This document shows positions 37,550 to 48,893 of a stretch of DNA of 64,000 nt, in pieces. Positions within the stretch are counted from its first letter, which is position 1. Every line of letters starts with the position of its first letter. Both the position numbers and the translations under genes were made by a program. The DNA lies in NCBI RefSeq assembly GCF_947241705.1, contig NC_079267.1:248001-312000 (forward strand), given 5' to 3'. The notes under the pieces were generated by a model. The model searched no databases. It was not told the origin of the DNA and saw only the letters and a list, made by a program, of their open reading frames with translations. Source of the stretch: Saccharomyces mikatae IFO 1815 (Eukaryota; Ascomycota; Saccharomycetes; Saccharomycetales; Saccharomycetaceae).

Positions 37550-39241
37550 TTATTGCTTGGCGTTGGTAGCAGCAGTCAACTTAGCTTGTTCAACCAAGTT
37601 TTGTGGAGCATCGAAGACTGGCAACATAACTTCAATCATTCTGATCTTAGAGTTGTCGTTGAAGGACTTGTCTTGAGTCAACTTGTCCCATTCACCGGTA
37701 GTAGCGACTCTGTGGGTTTCGTAGTCCTTAGCACCGAAAGTTGGCAACAAGGATAAGTGGTCCCAGTTTTGAATTTCGTTGTATTGAGCCTTTGGACCGT
37801 GAATCAACTTTTCAATGGTGTAACCATCGTTGTTCAAAACGAACAAGTATGGCTTCAAACCCCATCTGATCATGGTGGAGATTTCTTGAACAGTCAATTG
37901 CAAAGAACCGTCACCAATGAATAAGATGACTCTCTTCTTTGGGTCAATTTCTTCAGCGGCGAAAGCAGCACCCAAGGTAGCACCAGTGGTGAAACCAATG
38001 GAACCCCATAAAACTTGAGAGATACCGTAGGTGTTGTTTGGGAAAGTGGTTTGGTTGATACCGAAAGCGGAAGTACCGGTTTCAGCAATAACGACATCAC
38101 CTTCTTGCAAGAAGCTACCCAATTGGTTCCACATCCATTCTTGCTTCAATGGAGTAGAAGCTGGAACGGCAGCGTTAGCTGGGGTGTTAGCTGGGACAGC
38201 AACTGGCTTGTAACCCTTAGCGGCGTCAGCAATGACAGTCAACAATTTTTGTAAAACGAATTTCATTTGGACACCTGGGAAGGTAGCGTTTCTGATCTTC
38301 ATGTGGTCAGAGTGGAATTCAACAATGTTCTTGGTCTTGTAAGAGTAAGAGAAAGAACCGGTGTTGAAATCAGACAACAAAGCACCAACAGACAAAATCA
38401 AGTCAGCAGATTCAACGGCTTCCTTAACTTCTGGCTTGGACAAGGTACCGACGTAAACACCACCGTATCTTGGGTGTTGTTCGTCAATGGAACCCTTACC
38501 CATTGGGGTGACGAAAGCTGGGAATTGAGTCAAGTCAATCAACTTCTTAGTTTCAGCCTTAACGTCGTGTCTGGAGCAACAAGCATCAGCCAAGATAACT
38601 GGGTTCTTAGCATCCTTGACCAAAGACAAGATAGTGTCAATGACTTCCTTTTCGGATTCAGCATCGTTAGCCTTCAAAGACATGTCAATTGGAGTTTCCA
38701 ATAACTTAGCTGGGACATTCAAGTCAACCAAGTTAGCTGGTAGACCCAAGTAGACTGGTCTTTGGGTAACGTAGGTGGTTCTGATACATCTGTCAATTTC
38801 AGCTGGAGCAGTAGCGATATCAGTGATCATAGCAGTGGTTTCAGAAATGTTGGCAGACATTCTGTGGAAAACAGTGAAGTCACCGTTACCCAAGGTGTGG
38901 TGCAACAACAATTGCTTAGCTTGGGCAGAGATGGATGGGACGCCAACAACGTGCAAAACACCGACGTGTTCAGCGTAAGAACCGGCAATACCGTTCAAAG
39001 CGGATAATTCACCGACACCGAAGGTGGTGATGATACAGGACATACCCTTGATACGAGCGTAACCATCAGCGGCGTAAGCAGCGTTCAATTCGTTGGCGTT
39101 ACCAGCCCATCTCATACCTTCAACTTCGTAGATCTTGTCCAACAAGGACAAGTTGAAGTCACCTGGCAAACCGAAGACGGTGTTAACGTTGACTTGCTTT
39201 AATCTTTCGAACAAATATTTACCCAAAGTAATTTCAGACAT
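37550..39241 (-). CDS. PDC1: Pyruvate decarboxylase, major isozyme (Pdc1)
   Basis: 563 residues, full length. It decarboxylates pyruvate to acetaldehyde, the committed step of alcoholic fermentation, with ThDP and Mg. Key residues are present: Asp28 (GLPGDFN), Glu51 (NANELNAAYAADGYAR), His114-His115 (LLHHTLGNG) and the ThDP motif from GDGS to NND (FIGDGSLQLTVQEI, FVLNNDGYTIEKLIHG, with the family's Glu477). Codon bias is extreme, leaving long shadow frames on the other strand. About nine residues differ from the S. cerevisiae sequence I remember. The promoter carries a Rap1 site with Gcr1 boxes. Confidence 0.98.
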   Translation of the reverse strand: MSEITLGKYLFERLKQVNVNTVFGLPGDFNLSLLDKIYEVEGMRWAGNANELNAAYAADGYARIKGMSCIITTFGVGELSALNGIAGSYAEHVGVLHVVGVPSISAQAKQLLLHHTLGNGDFTVFHRMSANISETTAMITDIATAPAEIDRCIRTTYVTQRPVYLGLPANLVDLNVPAKLLETPIDMSLKANDAESEKEVIDTILSLVKDAKNPVILADACCSRHDVKAETKKLIDLTQFPAFVTPMGKGSIDEQHPRYGGVYVGTLSKPEVKEAVESADLILSVGALLSDFNTGSFSYSYKTKNIVEFHSDHMKIRNATFPGVQMKFVLQKLLTVIADAAKGYKPVAVPANTPANAAVPASTPLKQEWMWNQLGSFLQEGDVVIAETGTSAFGINQTTFPNNTYGISQVLWGSIGFTTGATLGAAFAAEEIDPKKRVILFIGDGSLQLTVQEISTMIRWGLKPYLFVLNNDGYTIEKLIHGPKAQYNEIQNWDHLSLLPTFGAKDYETHRVATTGEWDKLTQDKSFNDNSKIRMIEVMLPVFDAPQNLVEQAKLTAATNAKQ

Positions 39242-39378
39242 TATGATTGATTTAGCTGTGTTATTTTGCGTGATGTTATGAGTACAAAAAAAATATAGAG
39301 AAAAGGATACAACAAGAATTATGATAATAAAGGGAACAAATACAAAATTGATTCAAAGGAGAGTGAAAGAGCCTTGTT

Positions 39379-39384
39379 TATATA
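39379..39384 (-). promoter_or_regulatory. TATA box of PDC1
   Basis: TATATA (minus strand AATATATAAACAAGG context) about 140 bp before the PDC1 ATG, the expected distance for a highly expressed yeast gene. Confidence 0.6.
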
Positions 39385-39807
39385 TTTTTTTTCCCTATGT
39401 TCAACGAGGACAGTTACAATCATGCAAAAAAGTGCCCTCAGCATAAGCTGATTAGAATGAACTAAAAAACATGAACTAGAAAATAAGGTGGTGAACGATA
39501 GAAAGTAGATCAAGACACCATCTAACAGAAAAAACGGGCAGCGGACATTGTTATGCAATTATGAAGAAAAGTACTCAAAGGGTCGGAAAAACTATTCAAA
39601 CGATATTTGCATAAAATCCATAAGTTGAAATTTCATAGTAAAACAGCGTGAGAAAGCAAAATTGCGTCCAAAATTCATAGATTATTCATTTTTCACGAGG
39701 CTCATCATACCAAAGTCTGAAGAAAACACATAATCCTTTAAATGCATATGTTATGCATTTTACAAATACCAGTAAAAATAAAAGTATGCGTTTAGCGGAC
39801 GGACTCG

Positions 39808-39840
39808 GGAAGGAAGCCGGAACCACCAAAAAACTGGAAG
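39808..39840 (-). promoter_or_regulatory. Cluster of three Gcr1-type CTTCC boxes in the PDC1 promoter
   Basis: The minus strand has CTTCC at 39836-39840, 39812-39816 and 39808-39812. Gcr1 boxes beside a Rap1 site form the glycolytic-gene activation module. They lie within 50 bp of a perfect Rap1 site. Confidence 0.65.
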
Positions 39841-39854
39841 CTACCTTTTTTTAG

Positions 39855-39869
39855 TAATGTGTGGGTGTA
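39855..39869 (-). promoter_or_regulatory. Rap1 site of the PDC1 upstream activation sequence
   Basis: The minus strand reads TACACCCACACATTA, an excellent match to the Rap1 consensus ACACCCRYACAYM. It is about 615-630 bp upstream of the PDC1 ATG, next to Gcr1 boxes. Confidence 0.75.
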
Positions 39870-40161
39870 TTGTGCTTATCTCAGGAACATAAGGTCCGAT
39901 CCGATATAAGGTGCTGAGGTTTGAAGATTGGTAAATAAACGCGGGGATGTATACATGACGAAGATATTAGTTTTACCTTGTACACCATATAACCGCAAAG
40001 TATGTTCTCCCAGCCATGCGTCGTTACCCTCTACGAGCATTATGAAATTATATTCTCAATATATTAGTTGTTACGCTGAGTGGGTTTAATGTGATCTTGT
40101 ATTTTTCTGCTTGAAGATTGTATATTTTGTACTTAGATTATATGATGGGGAGGATTAATTT

Positions 40162-42828
40162 CTATGTCGTGGTTGTCCCTTCTCGTCTTGATTTGGCCTT
40201 CATTTTTTCAATTCTGGCCTTTAGTGTAGATGTCACTGCCGCGGCACGCTTATAACTTTCTTCTGAAGCAAAACTATCATTGAAATCGAGATCCAAGTCT
40301 TCAGAGACACCACGCATGCCGGTTCCAGATTTTCTGTACGGCCGTATGTTAAGAGAGTTCACACGGTGTGGCAAGTCTCCGATGGACTCGCTTGATCGTC
40401 TCTCATAGTTGACTTCTCCTTTTTCTCTTACATCTTCGTCTTCTTTAAATGGTAACGCAGAAGACAGCGATTTGACTCCATAATTGCTTGAGATTGTAGA
40501 AGAAGGTATGGAGTACGATGAAAGGGTACCCATGGACTGCAAGTTCGTATCATTTCTTTTTTTATTTCTATCCAATTCGATTTCCATGTTTCTAAGTTCA
40601 TTTTCTAGTGACATTACTCTATCGGATAGTTTGTTGACGTCAATCTCCTTGGATCTTAGTTGAATGTTCTTTTCGTTCAATTTAGATTGTGCCTCCTTTA
40701 GTTGCTCTCTTAGCATTTCGTTCTCTTTGATCATATCGATTTTGTAGTTTTCTGAATTATTCATCTTTTCCAGCAAGCTTTGCCTTTCTTTGGTCCATAT
40801 CATTTCATCGTTTTGTAGTTTTTGCAATCTGTATTTATATTCTTCAATCAACTTTTCATTTTTGTCACCACTATTAGCTACCAAGTTTTTTGGCGTGGTT
40901 AAAGACTTAGATGTTAACAGAACTCTAGATTTATTAGTATTGGCTACTATTGACGGTTTTGTTGCTGAGGCTACCGAGCCTGTGGGGCTCAATTTACTTT
41001 TGTTATCATTTCTTAATGGCGAAGATGCCATTCTCTTTGATGGAAGCACGGAACCTTTTTTCAGTAGAAATTTGTTTTCCATGGGCCCAGTTTGTTTATT
41101 TGCCTCAATGGTGCTACGGGAGCCACTGTTTACGGTGCTGAAATTAGGTAGCGTTTTGACCGTTTCTTCAATCTTCTTTCTTTTCAAACTATCCAAGTGT
41201 TCTAATGTTTTCAAAAATGAATTCATGCCGAATATTTTAATCAGAATGGCAAAACTTTCAAATCCGAGAGTTCTTATTGCAGGCTGTGTATCGTTAACGA
41301 TATGAACCACGATGGGTACTACTTCATCCTTTAAATATCTTTGCAAGGTTGAGTAACCCTCCCTTTCCTCTTTCATACTTGAATTAAACAATTGTGTACA
41401 CTCCATTCTGATTTGGGGCGTCTTGTGTTTCATATGCTCTAAAATGTCTTTCAACATATCTTCATTGCGTCCATTGGGAGCCAGCGGATCGTAATACTTA
41501 CAAATGGTCAGTAATGCCTTCCTAACAGCCTCTATGACAGAAGGCTTTTTTTCCTTTGTCCTGTCTAATAAGGGTGTGAAGACCAATGAAACGTAATCCT
41601 TGGAAAACCCTGGTGTTTTTAGCTTGTCACAGATTAGCTCCACTGATTGAGCGGCTAGTGCGACAGCTTGAATGTTCGCATCTTTCTGGATAATATGTCC
41701 GTATATGCTCAATAAGTTGGAATAATTTTGTGAGGAGCTTTTCAACTTCTTCGTCTGTGATAGAACGTTATCCCAAAATTCTTCTAGTACTTCTACTCTC
41801 TCTTTCCATTTGGACGACGTTATCCTCTCCTGAAAGTCCTTAGGCAATTTGTCAAGGATTGTCTCTTCTGCTAGCATACTGAAGGTATCTATTTGGATAG
41901 CTTCTTGCTTACCCGATGATAGTATATCAGCTTCCATACCCATCAATGTATCTCCATCTTTATCCACCAGGAATTCCTCCTTACTGTTCGATGACAGAGA
42001 CCTTCTTTTCCTGGTTTCTTCCTCTTGTTTTCTCTTTTTTTCCAATTCTCTCTTTTCCCATTCGAATAACCTCTTTGACGAAGATGGCTCATCAACAACT
42101 TTAGCGAACAGTTTGTGAAGATCCTTCACTTGAATGGGCTTCAGTTTTTTGAACAACATCTCTTCTAACAGGTCACTGTTGCTACCGGTACTTTTATAAA
42201 TCTGCACAATCAAGTTCATCGTTTGTGATCGAACGTTTCTGTCACCATGACCGGCTAGTTGGGGAACGTACTTTAGTAATTCAGGTAGAAACGTTTGAAC
42301 GCTCACATTAGTTAGCCCGAATGCTGCCATTAACTCATAAACGCAACTGACTGCCGCTGCAATTAATTTCGGTAGTTTTTTTTCAAAAAAAGGCACTATC
42401 AATTCCACAGATTGTGTAATAGATGTGTCAAGACCACAAAGTGAGAGGATACAGTTCATCGACTGCGTCTTTGTCGTAGCTCTTGACGATGTTAAGCCCT
42501 TCTCTACAAGTAGCGGTGTCCATGTTGATATTAAAGCGACGTTATGTGCATTTTTCAAAGAAGATGACGCAAAGGCATCTATTAAAGTATTCAAGGCAAC
42601 GATGGCCTGCTCTTGAGCAACCACATTAGGATCGGTTATATATTGTGCAAATAATGTAGGATCACTCCAGTACACTTGTATACTACCATCTCTCTTGACT
42701 TCGCCCATAGAATTTGTAAAGAGCTGGTTCAACTCTTTATAAGCTTCCAAGCGTGCCTTCCATAACTTGTACGTCAATCGTTCTTCAAGGGGCAACGTGG
42801 TGTAATCCACCTCATCCTCTCCTGACAT
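40162..42828 (-). CDS. STU2: Microtubule polymerase Stu2 (XMAP215/Dis1 family)
   Basis: 888 residues, full length. Stu2 binds tubulin through TOG domains to promote plus-end growth and works at kinetochores and spindle poles. TOG1 is at about residues 1-245 ([21 protein letters not shown]) and TOG2 at about residues 315-555 ([20 protein letters not shown]). A Ser/Lys-rich basic microtubule-binding linker spans about residues 560-655. A coiled-coil dimerisation segment spans about residues 655-765 ([20 protein letters not shown]). The basic C-terminal tail is around [15 protein letters not shown]. Two TOG domains plus a coiled coil is the fungal arrangement. Confidence 0.97.
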   Translation of the reverse strand: MSGEDEVDYTTLPLEERLTYKLWKARLEAYKELNQLFTNSMGEVKRDGSIQVYWSDPTLFAQYITDPNVVAQEQAIVALNTLIDAFASSSLKNAHNVALISTWTPLLVEKGLTSSRATTKTQSMNCILSLCGLDTSITQSVELIVPFFEKKLPKLIAAAVSCVYELMAAFGLTNVSVQTFLPELLKYVPQLAGHGDRNVRSQTMNLIVQIYKSTGSNSDLLEEMLFKKLKPIQVKDLHKLFAKVVDEPSSSKRLFEWEKRELEKKRKQEEETRKRRSLSSNSKEEFLVDKDGDTLMGMEADILSSGKQEAIQIDTFSMLAEETILDKLPKDFQERITSSKWKERVEVLEEFWDNVLSQTKKLKSSSQNYSNLLSIYGHIIQKDANIQAVALAAQSVELICDKLKTPGFSKDYVSLVFTPLLDRTKEKKPSVIEAVRKALLTICKYYDPLAPNGRNEDMLKDILEHMKHKTPQIRMECTQLFNSSMKEEREGYSTLQRYLKDEVVPIVVHIVNDTQPAIRTLGFESFAILIKIFGMNSFLKTLEHLDSLKRKKIEETVKTLPNFSTVNSGSRSTIEANKQTGPMENKFLLKKGSVLPSKRMASSPLRNDNKSKLSPTGSVASATKPSIVANTNKSRVLLTSKSLTTPKNLVANSGDKNEKLIEEYKYRLQKLQNDEMIWTKERQSLLEKMNNSENYKIDMIKENEMLREQLKEAQSKLNEKNIQLRSKEIDVNKLSDRVMSLENELRNMEIELDRNKKRNDTNLQSMGTLSSYSIPSSTISSNYGVKSLSSALPFKEDEDVREKGEVNYERRSSESIGDLPHRVNSLNIRPYRKSGTGMRGVSEDLDLDFNDSFASEESYKRAAAVTSTLKARIEKMKAKSRREGTTTT

Positions 42829-43091
42829 TGCAACTTATAAAATCTTCAATAAGAAGTTGGGGTTGCTTTACGTTATAAGGATAGATGGTTTTTAGAACTC
42901 AAAGGATGCTACTTGGTTTACTGCGTCTAATATATTCTCTATTTACTCTTCTTCCCATGCGTGATCAAATGAAAACAAAAACAAAAACAACACGAAAAAA
43001 TCTAAACTTCGTTAATTATGACAATTAGTTACAGGACCGGTAAAGGAAGGATTTATTGCTGTTAAATACATAACACAAGAAGGTTATCAAT

Positions 43092-44048
43092 TTATTCATA
43101 TGATAGATTTATTGCCGCTTGATTTTCAGATAGAGGTATATTTGTATCTAATATCCGGGGTAATTGAGCGCCAACTGACTTTTCCTGCATTTTGAAAACA
43201 CTCCTTGAATGGAAACAGATCAGGAATACCGAAGGTAGTAGAAACATTGGGGCTGTATCGAAAACGTAAAGGCACCATTCGTGCTGGCTTATATAACTTT
43301 GTAAGCCCATTATGAATTCTATTACTCTAACGACGGATCTGGCAATGATAAGGATATTCCCACTTAAAAGTATATAATTGAACTGGTACCAGCCATTAGT
43401 ATTTCGAAGAATTTTACTGGGCGCTGTCTTCATCTTGTAATGAAAGAAAATCTGGCTGAACATTAAAACACCATAAAAGAATATCTGGATAAAGAGGCCC
43501 ACGATGACCAAGATACGCCCGGTATTCCTGCTGCCCGATGAGGATGACAGTCCACCTCCTGTAGCTTGTAAAATACGTCCAATCATGTCACCTACTAGAA
43601 AAGTAAGCGTGCTATATTTTATAGATATCACCATATATCTTTCCATAAACATAAGATATACCATTCTACTGAACAACATGAAAATACTAGCGGAATAGAG
43701 TGAAGGTGCTATCAATACAAACACCGATTGTGCAATAAAAGTTGAAATCACCGGTCTGTTAATGGTCACCACCCTTAGAACGTAACCTAAGAATTCTAAA
43801 ACAATCCCTAGAATGAAAGGGAAGTATGTCCACCTCAACTTGGTAGCAGAAAAGTATCTTAATGCCGAGTTTTCCTCCAATAACTCCGCGGACTTCCAAG
43901 CGTAAATGCGTTTCTTGCTCACGCATGCTACCTTTACAATCTGCACACATGAAGAGAGGGTCAAAATTCCAAACAAGACTGCAAACGCGATTGCAGCAGC
44001 TTGGTCGGGGTTATAAGCATAAAATCCTTTATACCTCTGGTCAACCAT
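43092..44048 (-). CDS. RTA1-like lipid-translocating exporter family membrane protein (YLR046C)
   Basis: 318 residues with about seven hydrophobic segments, starting near residues 17-38 and ending near 265-285. Family marks include AYNPDQAAAIAFAVLFGILT at the N-terminus, LGIVLEFLGYVLRV (TM3), SASIFMLFSRMVYLM, the GDMIGRILQATGGGLSSS loop and RSVVRVIEFIMG. The yeast family also contains RTA1, RSB1 and PUG1, implicated in tolerance to 7-aminocholesterol, sphingoid bases and protoporphyrin/haem. The substrate of this member is unknown. I recall the S. cerevisiae YLR046C ORF as shorter (about 270 residues); the 318-residue form here matches the full family length. Confidence 0.88.
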   Translation of the reverse strand: MVDQRYKGFYAYNPDQAAAIAFAVLFGILTLSSCVQIVKVACVSKKRIYAWKSAELLEENSALRYFSATKLRWTYFPFILGIVLEFLGYVLRVVTINRPVISTFIAQSVFVLIAPSLYSASIFMLFSRMVYLMFMERYMVISIKYSTLTFLVGDMIGRILQATGGGLSSSSGSRNTGRILVIVGLFIQIFFYGVLMFSQIFFHYKMKTAPSKILRNTNGWYQFNYILLSGNILIIARSVVRVIEFIMGLQSYISQHEWCLYVFDTAPMFLLPSVFLICFHSRSVFKMQEKSVGAQLPRILDTNIPLSENQAAINLSYE

Positions 44049-44490
44049 AATTGATTTCGTAAACTTCTATTGTTGCTGTTGACTTCTCTCTTTTTACTCA
44101 GAGAACATAATACCAATACCAATACTAACATCACGTACGAATAATCAGGAAGCATATGTTCGAATATTTATAACTAGCAATGAGTTTACCACATAATTAT
44201 CTTACTAGATCCAGAGAAGACGGATATTAATGGAACAAATAATTTCCGTTAATTTCCGCCGAGATCCCATTAAATGCTGTCATTGAGGCTTGTAATTTTC
44301 AAGGATCAACAGCTGCCTAACGCGCTCATAAAAATAAATAAAATCAAAGAAACTGCTGCAGTTCAGCTACTTTTCTTAGTAAATCACAAAAGCAATATAG
44401 GATGTCCCAAATATGGTACCAAGTAAATTATCTTGTTCAAGCGAGGCGTAGAAAAGCACACAGATACAAGTCAGAAATCTCACGCCATTA
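44049..44490. other. YLR046C promoter / FRE8 3' region
   Basis: 442 bp, AT-rich. No gene, repeat or clear binding site that I would stand behind. Confidence 0.5.
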
Positions 44491-46539
44491 TTATAATGCA
44501 AAGCTTTCTCCGTGAAAGTGCAATCCACCATCCGTTGCCCATCTTCTCGTACTTTCTATTAAACCTCTGGGACCGGCAGCGAGAACCCAAACTTGCGAAA
44601 GATATTCGGCGTGGTCTCTACCTTGGTTCGCCCACCTACAACATTGAATAGAATCAGTTTCCGCATCACATTCTGTTTGCAGACACCACTCATAGTCCTT
44701 ATCGCCCAGCGTAGGTCTGCCAAAGAACACTTTGACACCCGCTGGAATTCTAATTTTTTTTGGTGGTGTTGCTAAACAAGGATCTTGGGCAGGTGGTTCA
44801 ATGGTCTTTGGTTGTCTGAAAACGTTCGAACCATTAAAAGACGAATGTGTGGTTAAGGTCCCATGTGCAGTGTTTTTCCTTGATTTTGATCTACTAAAGG
44901 CATATGTAAAATCTATTTCATCATCGGCATTAATGTCGGGTATATCGTTGGTTTTGGTCGATTGGTGGGTTCTTAAAGTTGACTTCTTACTCAAGAGGGC
45001 CGTGTTTTCGTCAGGACGTTGGGCAGTATCTTCTGATAACATGGAATTATCCCCCAACTCTGAAACATGTTCGCTCAGGGAAATACCTTCATTATCAATA
45101 TCTATAGAGGGATCATGGTAGTCAATATAGTCAATCTCAATGTCCTGTTCGTTGCCTTCAGTACCACTGATGTATATCTCCATACCTTCAAAATTATTCC
45201 TGAAATGATTCAATACTTCCAGATCTTTATAATCCCTGGAAACCCAAAGCAGCCTAACGTTTACACCATTGAAATTCAGGATACGAAGTAATGGTAATCC
45301 AAAAGATATACCTGAACCTCCTACACACATAAAAACTCTTTGCGCTTTGATAATAAAGTTTAAAGGCGAACTTATTAATGCAGAAGAATTGTTCCGGAAT
45401 GGATTCTTAGAAGATCTCGTGCTGATGTCAAAGGGGGAACTAGGTTTAAAGATGAAACTTAACTCAGGTTCAAAAGCTCCTGTTACGTAATAATTTTCAT
45501 CAGTACGCAAAGGGAAGTGCCCGTTCCTAATAATTAGTCTCACTATAGTATCACTTGGAATACTAGCAATGGTAAAAGGGTGTTGGAAGGGTATCAAATG
45601 GGAGATCCACCTCCTGAGAAAGTTTCTATGGTATATATTGATTCTTAGATGTCCTCCTGGTAGAATGGGAGTCTTGGGTAAATCAGCCAACGAGAACTCC
45701 AAAAGGGATAGTGATGAAGATATTGGTACAATTGTAGCTCTCGTAATATTGGTGATGTGGAGTCTATAGATTATTTGTCCGGTTAAAATGAGCACATTTA
45801 AAGTAGTATAGTATGAGATACCTGGACGGGCATGGTAATGTAGAAACAAAACAATAAGCCACGTACTCACATAATGAACATAATAAAATACTCTGTAGCT
45901 CCATCGTCTCGCATACCTTATGGAGGTAATGGCGATGAGCAGGAAGAGGCCAAGAGCTATTACCCCATAAATATTGGGTAATTTTCTCATTTTCACATAC
46001 AACATGCCATTAATGTACATATAATAGAGATAAAACCATGTGTGTAGGACCGATTCAAGTACAACAATTCTGGATATCCACTTATGAACGGGCAATAATG
46101 CCAAGTACAAAGTGTGCGGTAATGGTGATGGCCTCAATGTTAAAAATAATAAAGGCGGCATCAAAGCAACAGAAATTCTCCCCATACGTTTAGTAATTTC
46201 CAAGAGGTCTCTGTTAGCGCCTTGAAAAACAAAAATTGATGTGAAAAGAAAGCACAATGAGCATAATTGTAGCGATTGGTTATGATAGATATGTGTCTTG
46301 TGAATCCATGATCTTCTATTGAAAACGTGATGTTTTAAATGGTGACAAATTTTGAAGAATTTGTCCGTTAATACCAAGCAATTCATTAAGGGTATAATAA
46401 CACATATTATAACAAAAGAAATCAAAAGACATATCTGAGAATATTTGCGTACTCTTAGGGTTCGAAAGTGTTTGTCTACGTCAACATCAAAAGTAGGAAG
46501 ATGTTCCTTGAACCAGCTAATGATAGACTTTGAATTCAT
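44491..46539 (-). CDS. FRE8: Ferric reductase-like flavocytochrome Fre8
   Basis: 682 residues (about 686 in S. cerevisiae as I recall). It is an integral membrane NADPH oxidoreductase of the Fre/NOX superfamily. Haem-ligand histidines are spaced as in the family: His152 and His166, and His222 and His236. The FAD motif is HPFTIAS at residues 320-326; the NADPH site [10 protein letters not shown] is at about residues 405-414. The NADPH half holds a long acidic insertion (about residues 465-580). I recall FRE8 as iron-regulated but of unproven activity. Confidence 0.94.
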   Translation of the reverse strand: MNSKSIISWFKEHLPTFDVDVDKHFRTLRVRKYSQICLLISFVIICVIIPLMNCLVLTDKFFKICHHLKHHVFNRRSWIHKTHIYHNQSLQLCSLCFLFTSIFVFQGANRDLLEITKRMGRISVALMPPLLFLTLRPSPLPHTLYLALLPVHKWISRIVVLESVLHTWFYLYYMYINGMLYVKMRKLPNIYGVIALGLFLLIAITSIRYARRWSYRVFYYVHYVSTWLIVLFLHYHARPGISYYTTLNVLILTGQIIYRLHITNITRATIVPISSSLSLLEFSLADLPKTPILPGGHLRINIYHRNFLRRWISHLIPFQHPFTIASIPSDTIVRLIIRNGHFPLRTDENYYVTGAFEPELSFIFKPSSPFDISTRSSKNPFRNNSSALISSPLNFIIKAQRVFMCVGGSGISFGLPLLRILNFNGVNVRLLWVSRDYKDLEVLNHFRNNFEGMEIYISGTEGNEQDIEIDYIDYHDPSIDIDNEGISLSEHVSELGDNSMLSEDTAQRPDENTALLSKKSTLRTHQSTKTNDIPDINADDEIDFTYAFSRSKSRKNTAHGTLTTHSSFNGSNVFRQPKTIEPPAQDPCLATPPKKIRIPAGVKVFFGRPTLGDKDYEWCLQTECDAETDSIQCCRWANQGRDHAEYLSQVWVLAAGPRGLIESTRRWATDGGLHFHGESFAL

Positions 46540-47365
46540 GCCGAAAGTGGGAACTAAAAGTGCAGTAAACTTTTTAATAGAATATTTATCCTACCTGGTG
46601 GTTTAATCCAAAAATGACAAAAAATGACGAAAATGCAATAAAAGTAATGTAACGGTAATATAGTAGAAGTTTAAAAAGCTTGGCTAAAATAAGAAACAGT
46701 ACACCTGCTTTTCTCTCTACCTGACTTTGAAAGGAAATGAAAATGAAATCGAGACTGTACACGGTGCTAATCTTCCATGACGGATTACACCACACGTTCC
46801 TTTCCTAAAGTTAAACTTTTCGCTTGTTCTACATGACTATTAACTACTATTTGTATACTTTAAACTTGATGTTTGCACCCTTTTTCCTTTTTCAATGGCA
46901 GAAAGGGCTTTTAGTATTCTCTTACCTTTCCTACGTCCTCTTTATTCTGCATCCGTACATTCACTAAAAACCCATGCTTTATTTTATTATTTTTCCTTTT
47001 TTTGAATATTTATCATGATTTGGTGGGCAAAAGTGCTGGCTTAATTTTTCGGGCTAAATTTGAAAAATTCAAGGAGGAAAAATTGAGTAAGGCTAGGCTG
47101 ATGCTCCGGCGTACAGCTACCGAACTTTGCGACTGCTTCTAGAGAGAAGTCCGTTGGAAGAGCTGGAGGAGCTGGAAGGGCGTAGTGGGAACACAGCACT
47201 ACTCAGTAAGAAGTTTCGTGGTAGGGAACATCACGTACTCTAGTTCCTGTAAGAATGATATGATCAAGTTCGAATTTTCGTATTGAGAAGTCGCGAGTCT
47301 TTAAGTGTGTAATTATAGATACAGAAATAGCACAAGAAGAGATAAGATAAGAAACTGATAGGATA
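46540..47365. other. FRE8-RPS0B divergent promoter region
   Basis: 826 bp. Two Rap1-like sites lie at 46950-46980, followed by a T-rich stretch (46981-47010), the typical ribosomal-protein promoter order for RPS0B. The left part is FRE8 promoter. A 69-codon frame at 46586-46795 has no coding character. Confidence 0.55.
46950..46980 (+). promoter_or_regulatory. Tandem Rap1-type sites upstream of RPS0B
   Basis: CATCCGTACATT (46950-46961) is a near-perfect Rap1 site. AACCCATGCTTT (46969-46980) is a weaker second copy 19 bp later. Paired Rap1 sites followed by a T-rich element are the hallmark of ribosomal-protein promoters. Confidence 0.7.
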
Positions 47366-48482
47366 ATGTCTTTACCAGCTACTTTTGATTTGACTCCAGA
47401 GGATGCCCAACTTTTGTTGGCCGCTAACGCCCACTTAGGTGCTAGAAACGTTCAAGTATGTACCATATCCAATATGAATATATTTCTATAGATGATAATA
47501 AGTCTCGAGAAGAATGTGTCCCCAAGTTGATCATGGTTTGAGTTCAAAAAGTTAAAGATACAATTTTAGAAAAGATTTGAAAATATGACCGAATTTGGGA
47601 GGATTACGAACTTTTTTCTCAATTATGATAAGAGAGATGATTATATGAGTGAACCTCCTCAATGTGATAAAAAATGGTGAACTTCAAAGAAACAGCGATA
47701 TTGCCAAAAAATATTCACGGGATATTCGATACTTTTATTAGGCATGGAAACATTGCATATGCAGAAATGAACACTTTACTAACTTGATTCATCTTTTACT
47801 CTCTTTTTTTTAGGTCCACCAAGAACCATACGTTTTCAATGCTAGACCAGACGGTGTTCACGTTATCAACGTTGGTAAGACCTGGGAAAAGTTGGTTTTG
47901 GCCGCCAGAATTATTGCCGCCATTCCAAACCCAGAAGATGTTGTTGCCATCTCTTCCAGAACCTACGGTCAAAGAGCTGTCTTGAAATTTGCTGCTCACA
48001 CTGGTGCTACTCCAATTGCTGGTAGATTCACCCCAGGTTCTTTCACTAATTACATCACCCGTTCTTTCAAGGAACCAAGATTGGTTATTGTTACCGACCC
48101 AAGATTAGATGCCCAAGCTATTAAGGAAGCTTCCTACGTTAACATCCCAGTCATTGCTTTGACTGACTTAGACTCTCCATCTGAGTTCGTTGATGTTGCC
48201 ATCCCATGTAACAACAGAGGTAAGCACTCCATTGGTTTAATCTGGTACTTGTTGGCTAGAGAAGTTTTGAGACTAAGAGGTGCTTTAGTCGACAGAACTC
48301 AACCATGGTCTATCATGCCAGATTTATACTTCTACAGAAACCCAGAAGAAGTTGAGCAAGTTGCTGAAGAAGCTGCTGCTGCTGAAGAAGGTGAAGAAGA
48401 AGAAGTCAAAGAAGAAGTCACTGAAGGTCAAGCTGAAGCTACTGAATGGGCTGAAGAAAATGCAGACAATGTTGAATGGTAA
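47366..48482 (+). CDS. RPS0B: 40S ribosomal protein uS2 (Rps0B), two exons
   Basis: 252 residues from joined exons 47366-47455 (90 nt, residues 1-30, [17 protein letters not shown] to NVQ) and 47814-48482. Rps0 is the laminin-receptor-like uS2 protein needed for 40S maturation. The core is conserved ([37 protein letters not shown]) and the acidic tail ends [12 protein letters not shown]. The intron falls between codons 30 and 31 in phase 0. Codon bias is high. RPS0B rather than RPS0A is assigned from position. Confidence 0.97.
47456..47813 (+). other. RPS0B intron (358 nt)
   Basis: 5' splice site GTATGT at 47456-47461, branch point TACTAAC at 47777-47783 (branch A at 47782), a pyrimidine tract and the 3' splice site TAG at 47811-47813. 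Removing it restores the uS2 reading frame. No snoRNA boxes were noticed inside. Confidence 0.95.
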
Positions 48483-48893
48483 TCATTTGAAAACCTTGCA
48501 GTGTGTGTGAATATTGTAAGGAATTGTGAAGGAGAAAGAAAGAGATAGGAGCATCACTCCTTTTTCAGTTTTACTTTTTCATTTTTTTAAATTCATCTAT
48601 CGTTTATCTTTATCTCATATATATTTTGCTTCTCTCTGAAGCGTCATCATCTATCTGTATTTTTAATGCAACCATAGTATAAAAAATTTTAACCAAATTC
48701 AAAAATTGTAACATTTACAAGTTTCATGCTTCTGTACTTGTATTTTTCAAGTAGTTTTACCACTAGAACGTTTCTTATTTATTGAAGTCCGCGCTCTTCC
48801 CCCATGGTTCGCCGACCTAAATATTTGTTATTTGCTTTGTTATTTATTTATACTCTTCCGATATAAAACACCTTTTGTCCTTTAACTCATTAC
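48483..48893. other. RPS0B-YLR049C convergent intergenic region
   Basis: 411 bp between two convergent stops, AT-rich, with TATATATATT near 48620 suited to 3'-end formation. No gene. Confidence 0.5.

Larger units (their letters stand above)
39242..40161. other. PDC1 promoter / STU2 3' interval
   Basis: 920 bp, mostly PDC1 regulatory sequence: TATA near 39380, Gcr1 boxes at 39808-39840 and the Rap1 site at 39855-39869. The last 150 bp are STU2 3' flank. No gene. Confidence 0.6.

Noticed and set aside
38267-38704. 145-codon plus-strand frame opposite PDC1, and neighbours at 38015-38254 and 38762-39007
   Set aside because: Shadow frames caused by extreme codon bias in PDC1.
44433-44651. Plus-strand frame overlapping the FRE8 3' end
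   Set aside because: Overlaps the conserved C-terminus of FRE8 on the other strand; shadow frame.
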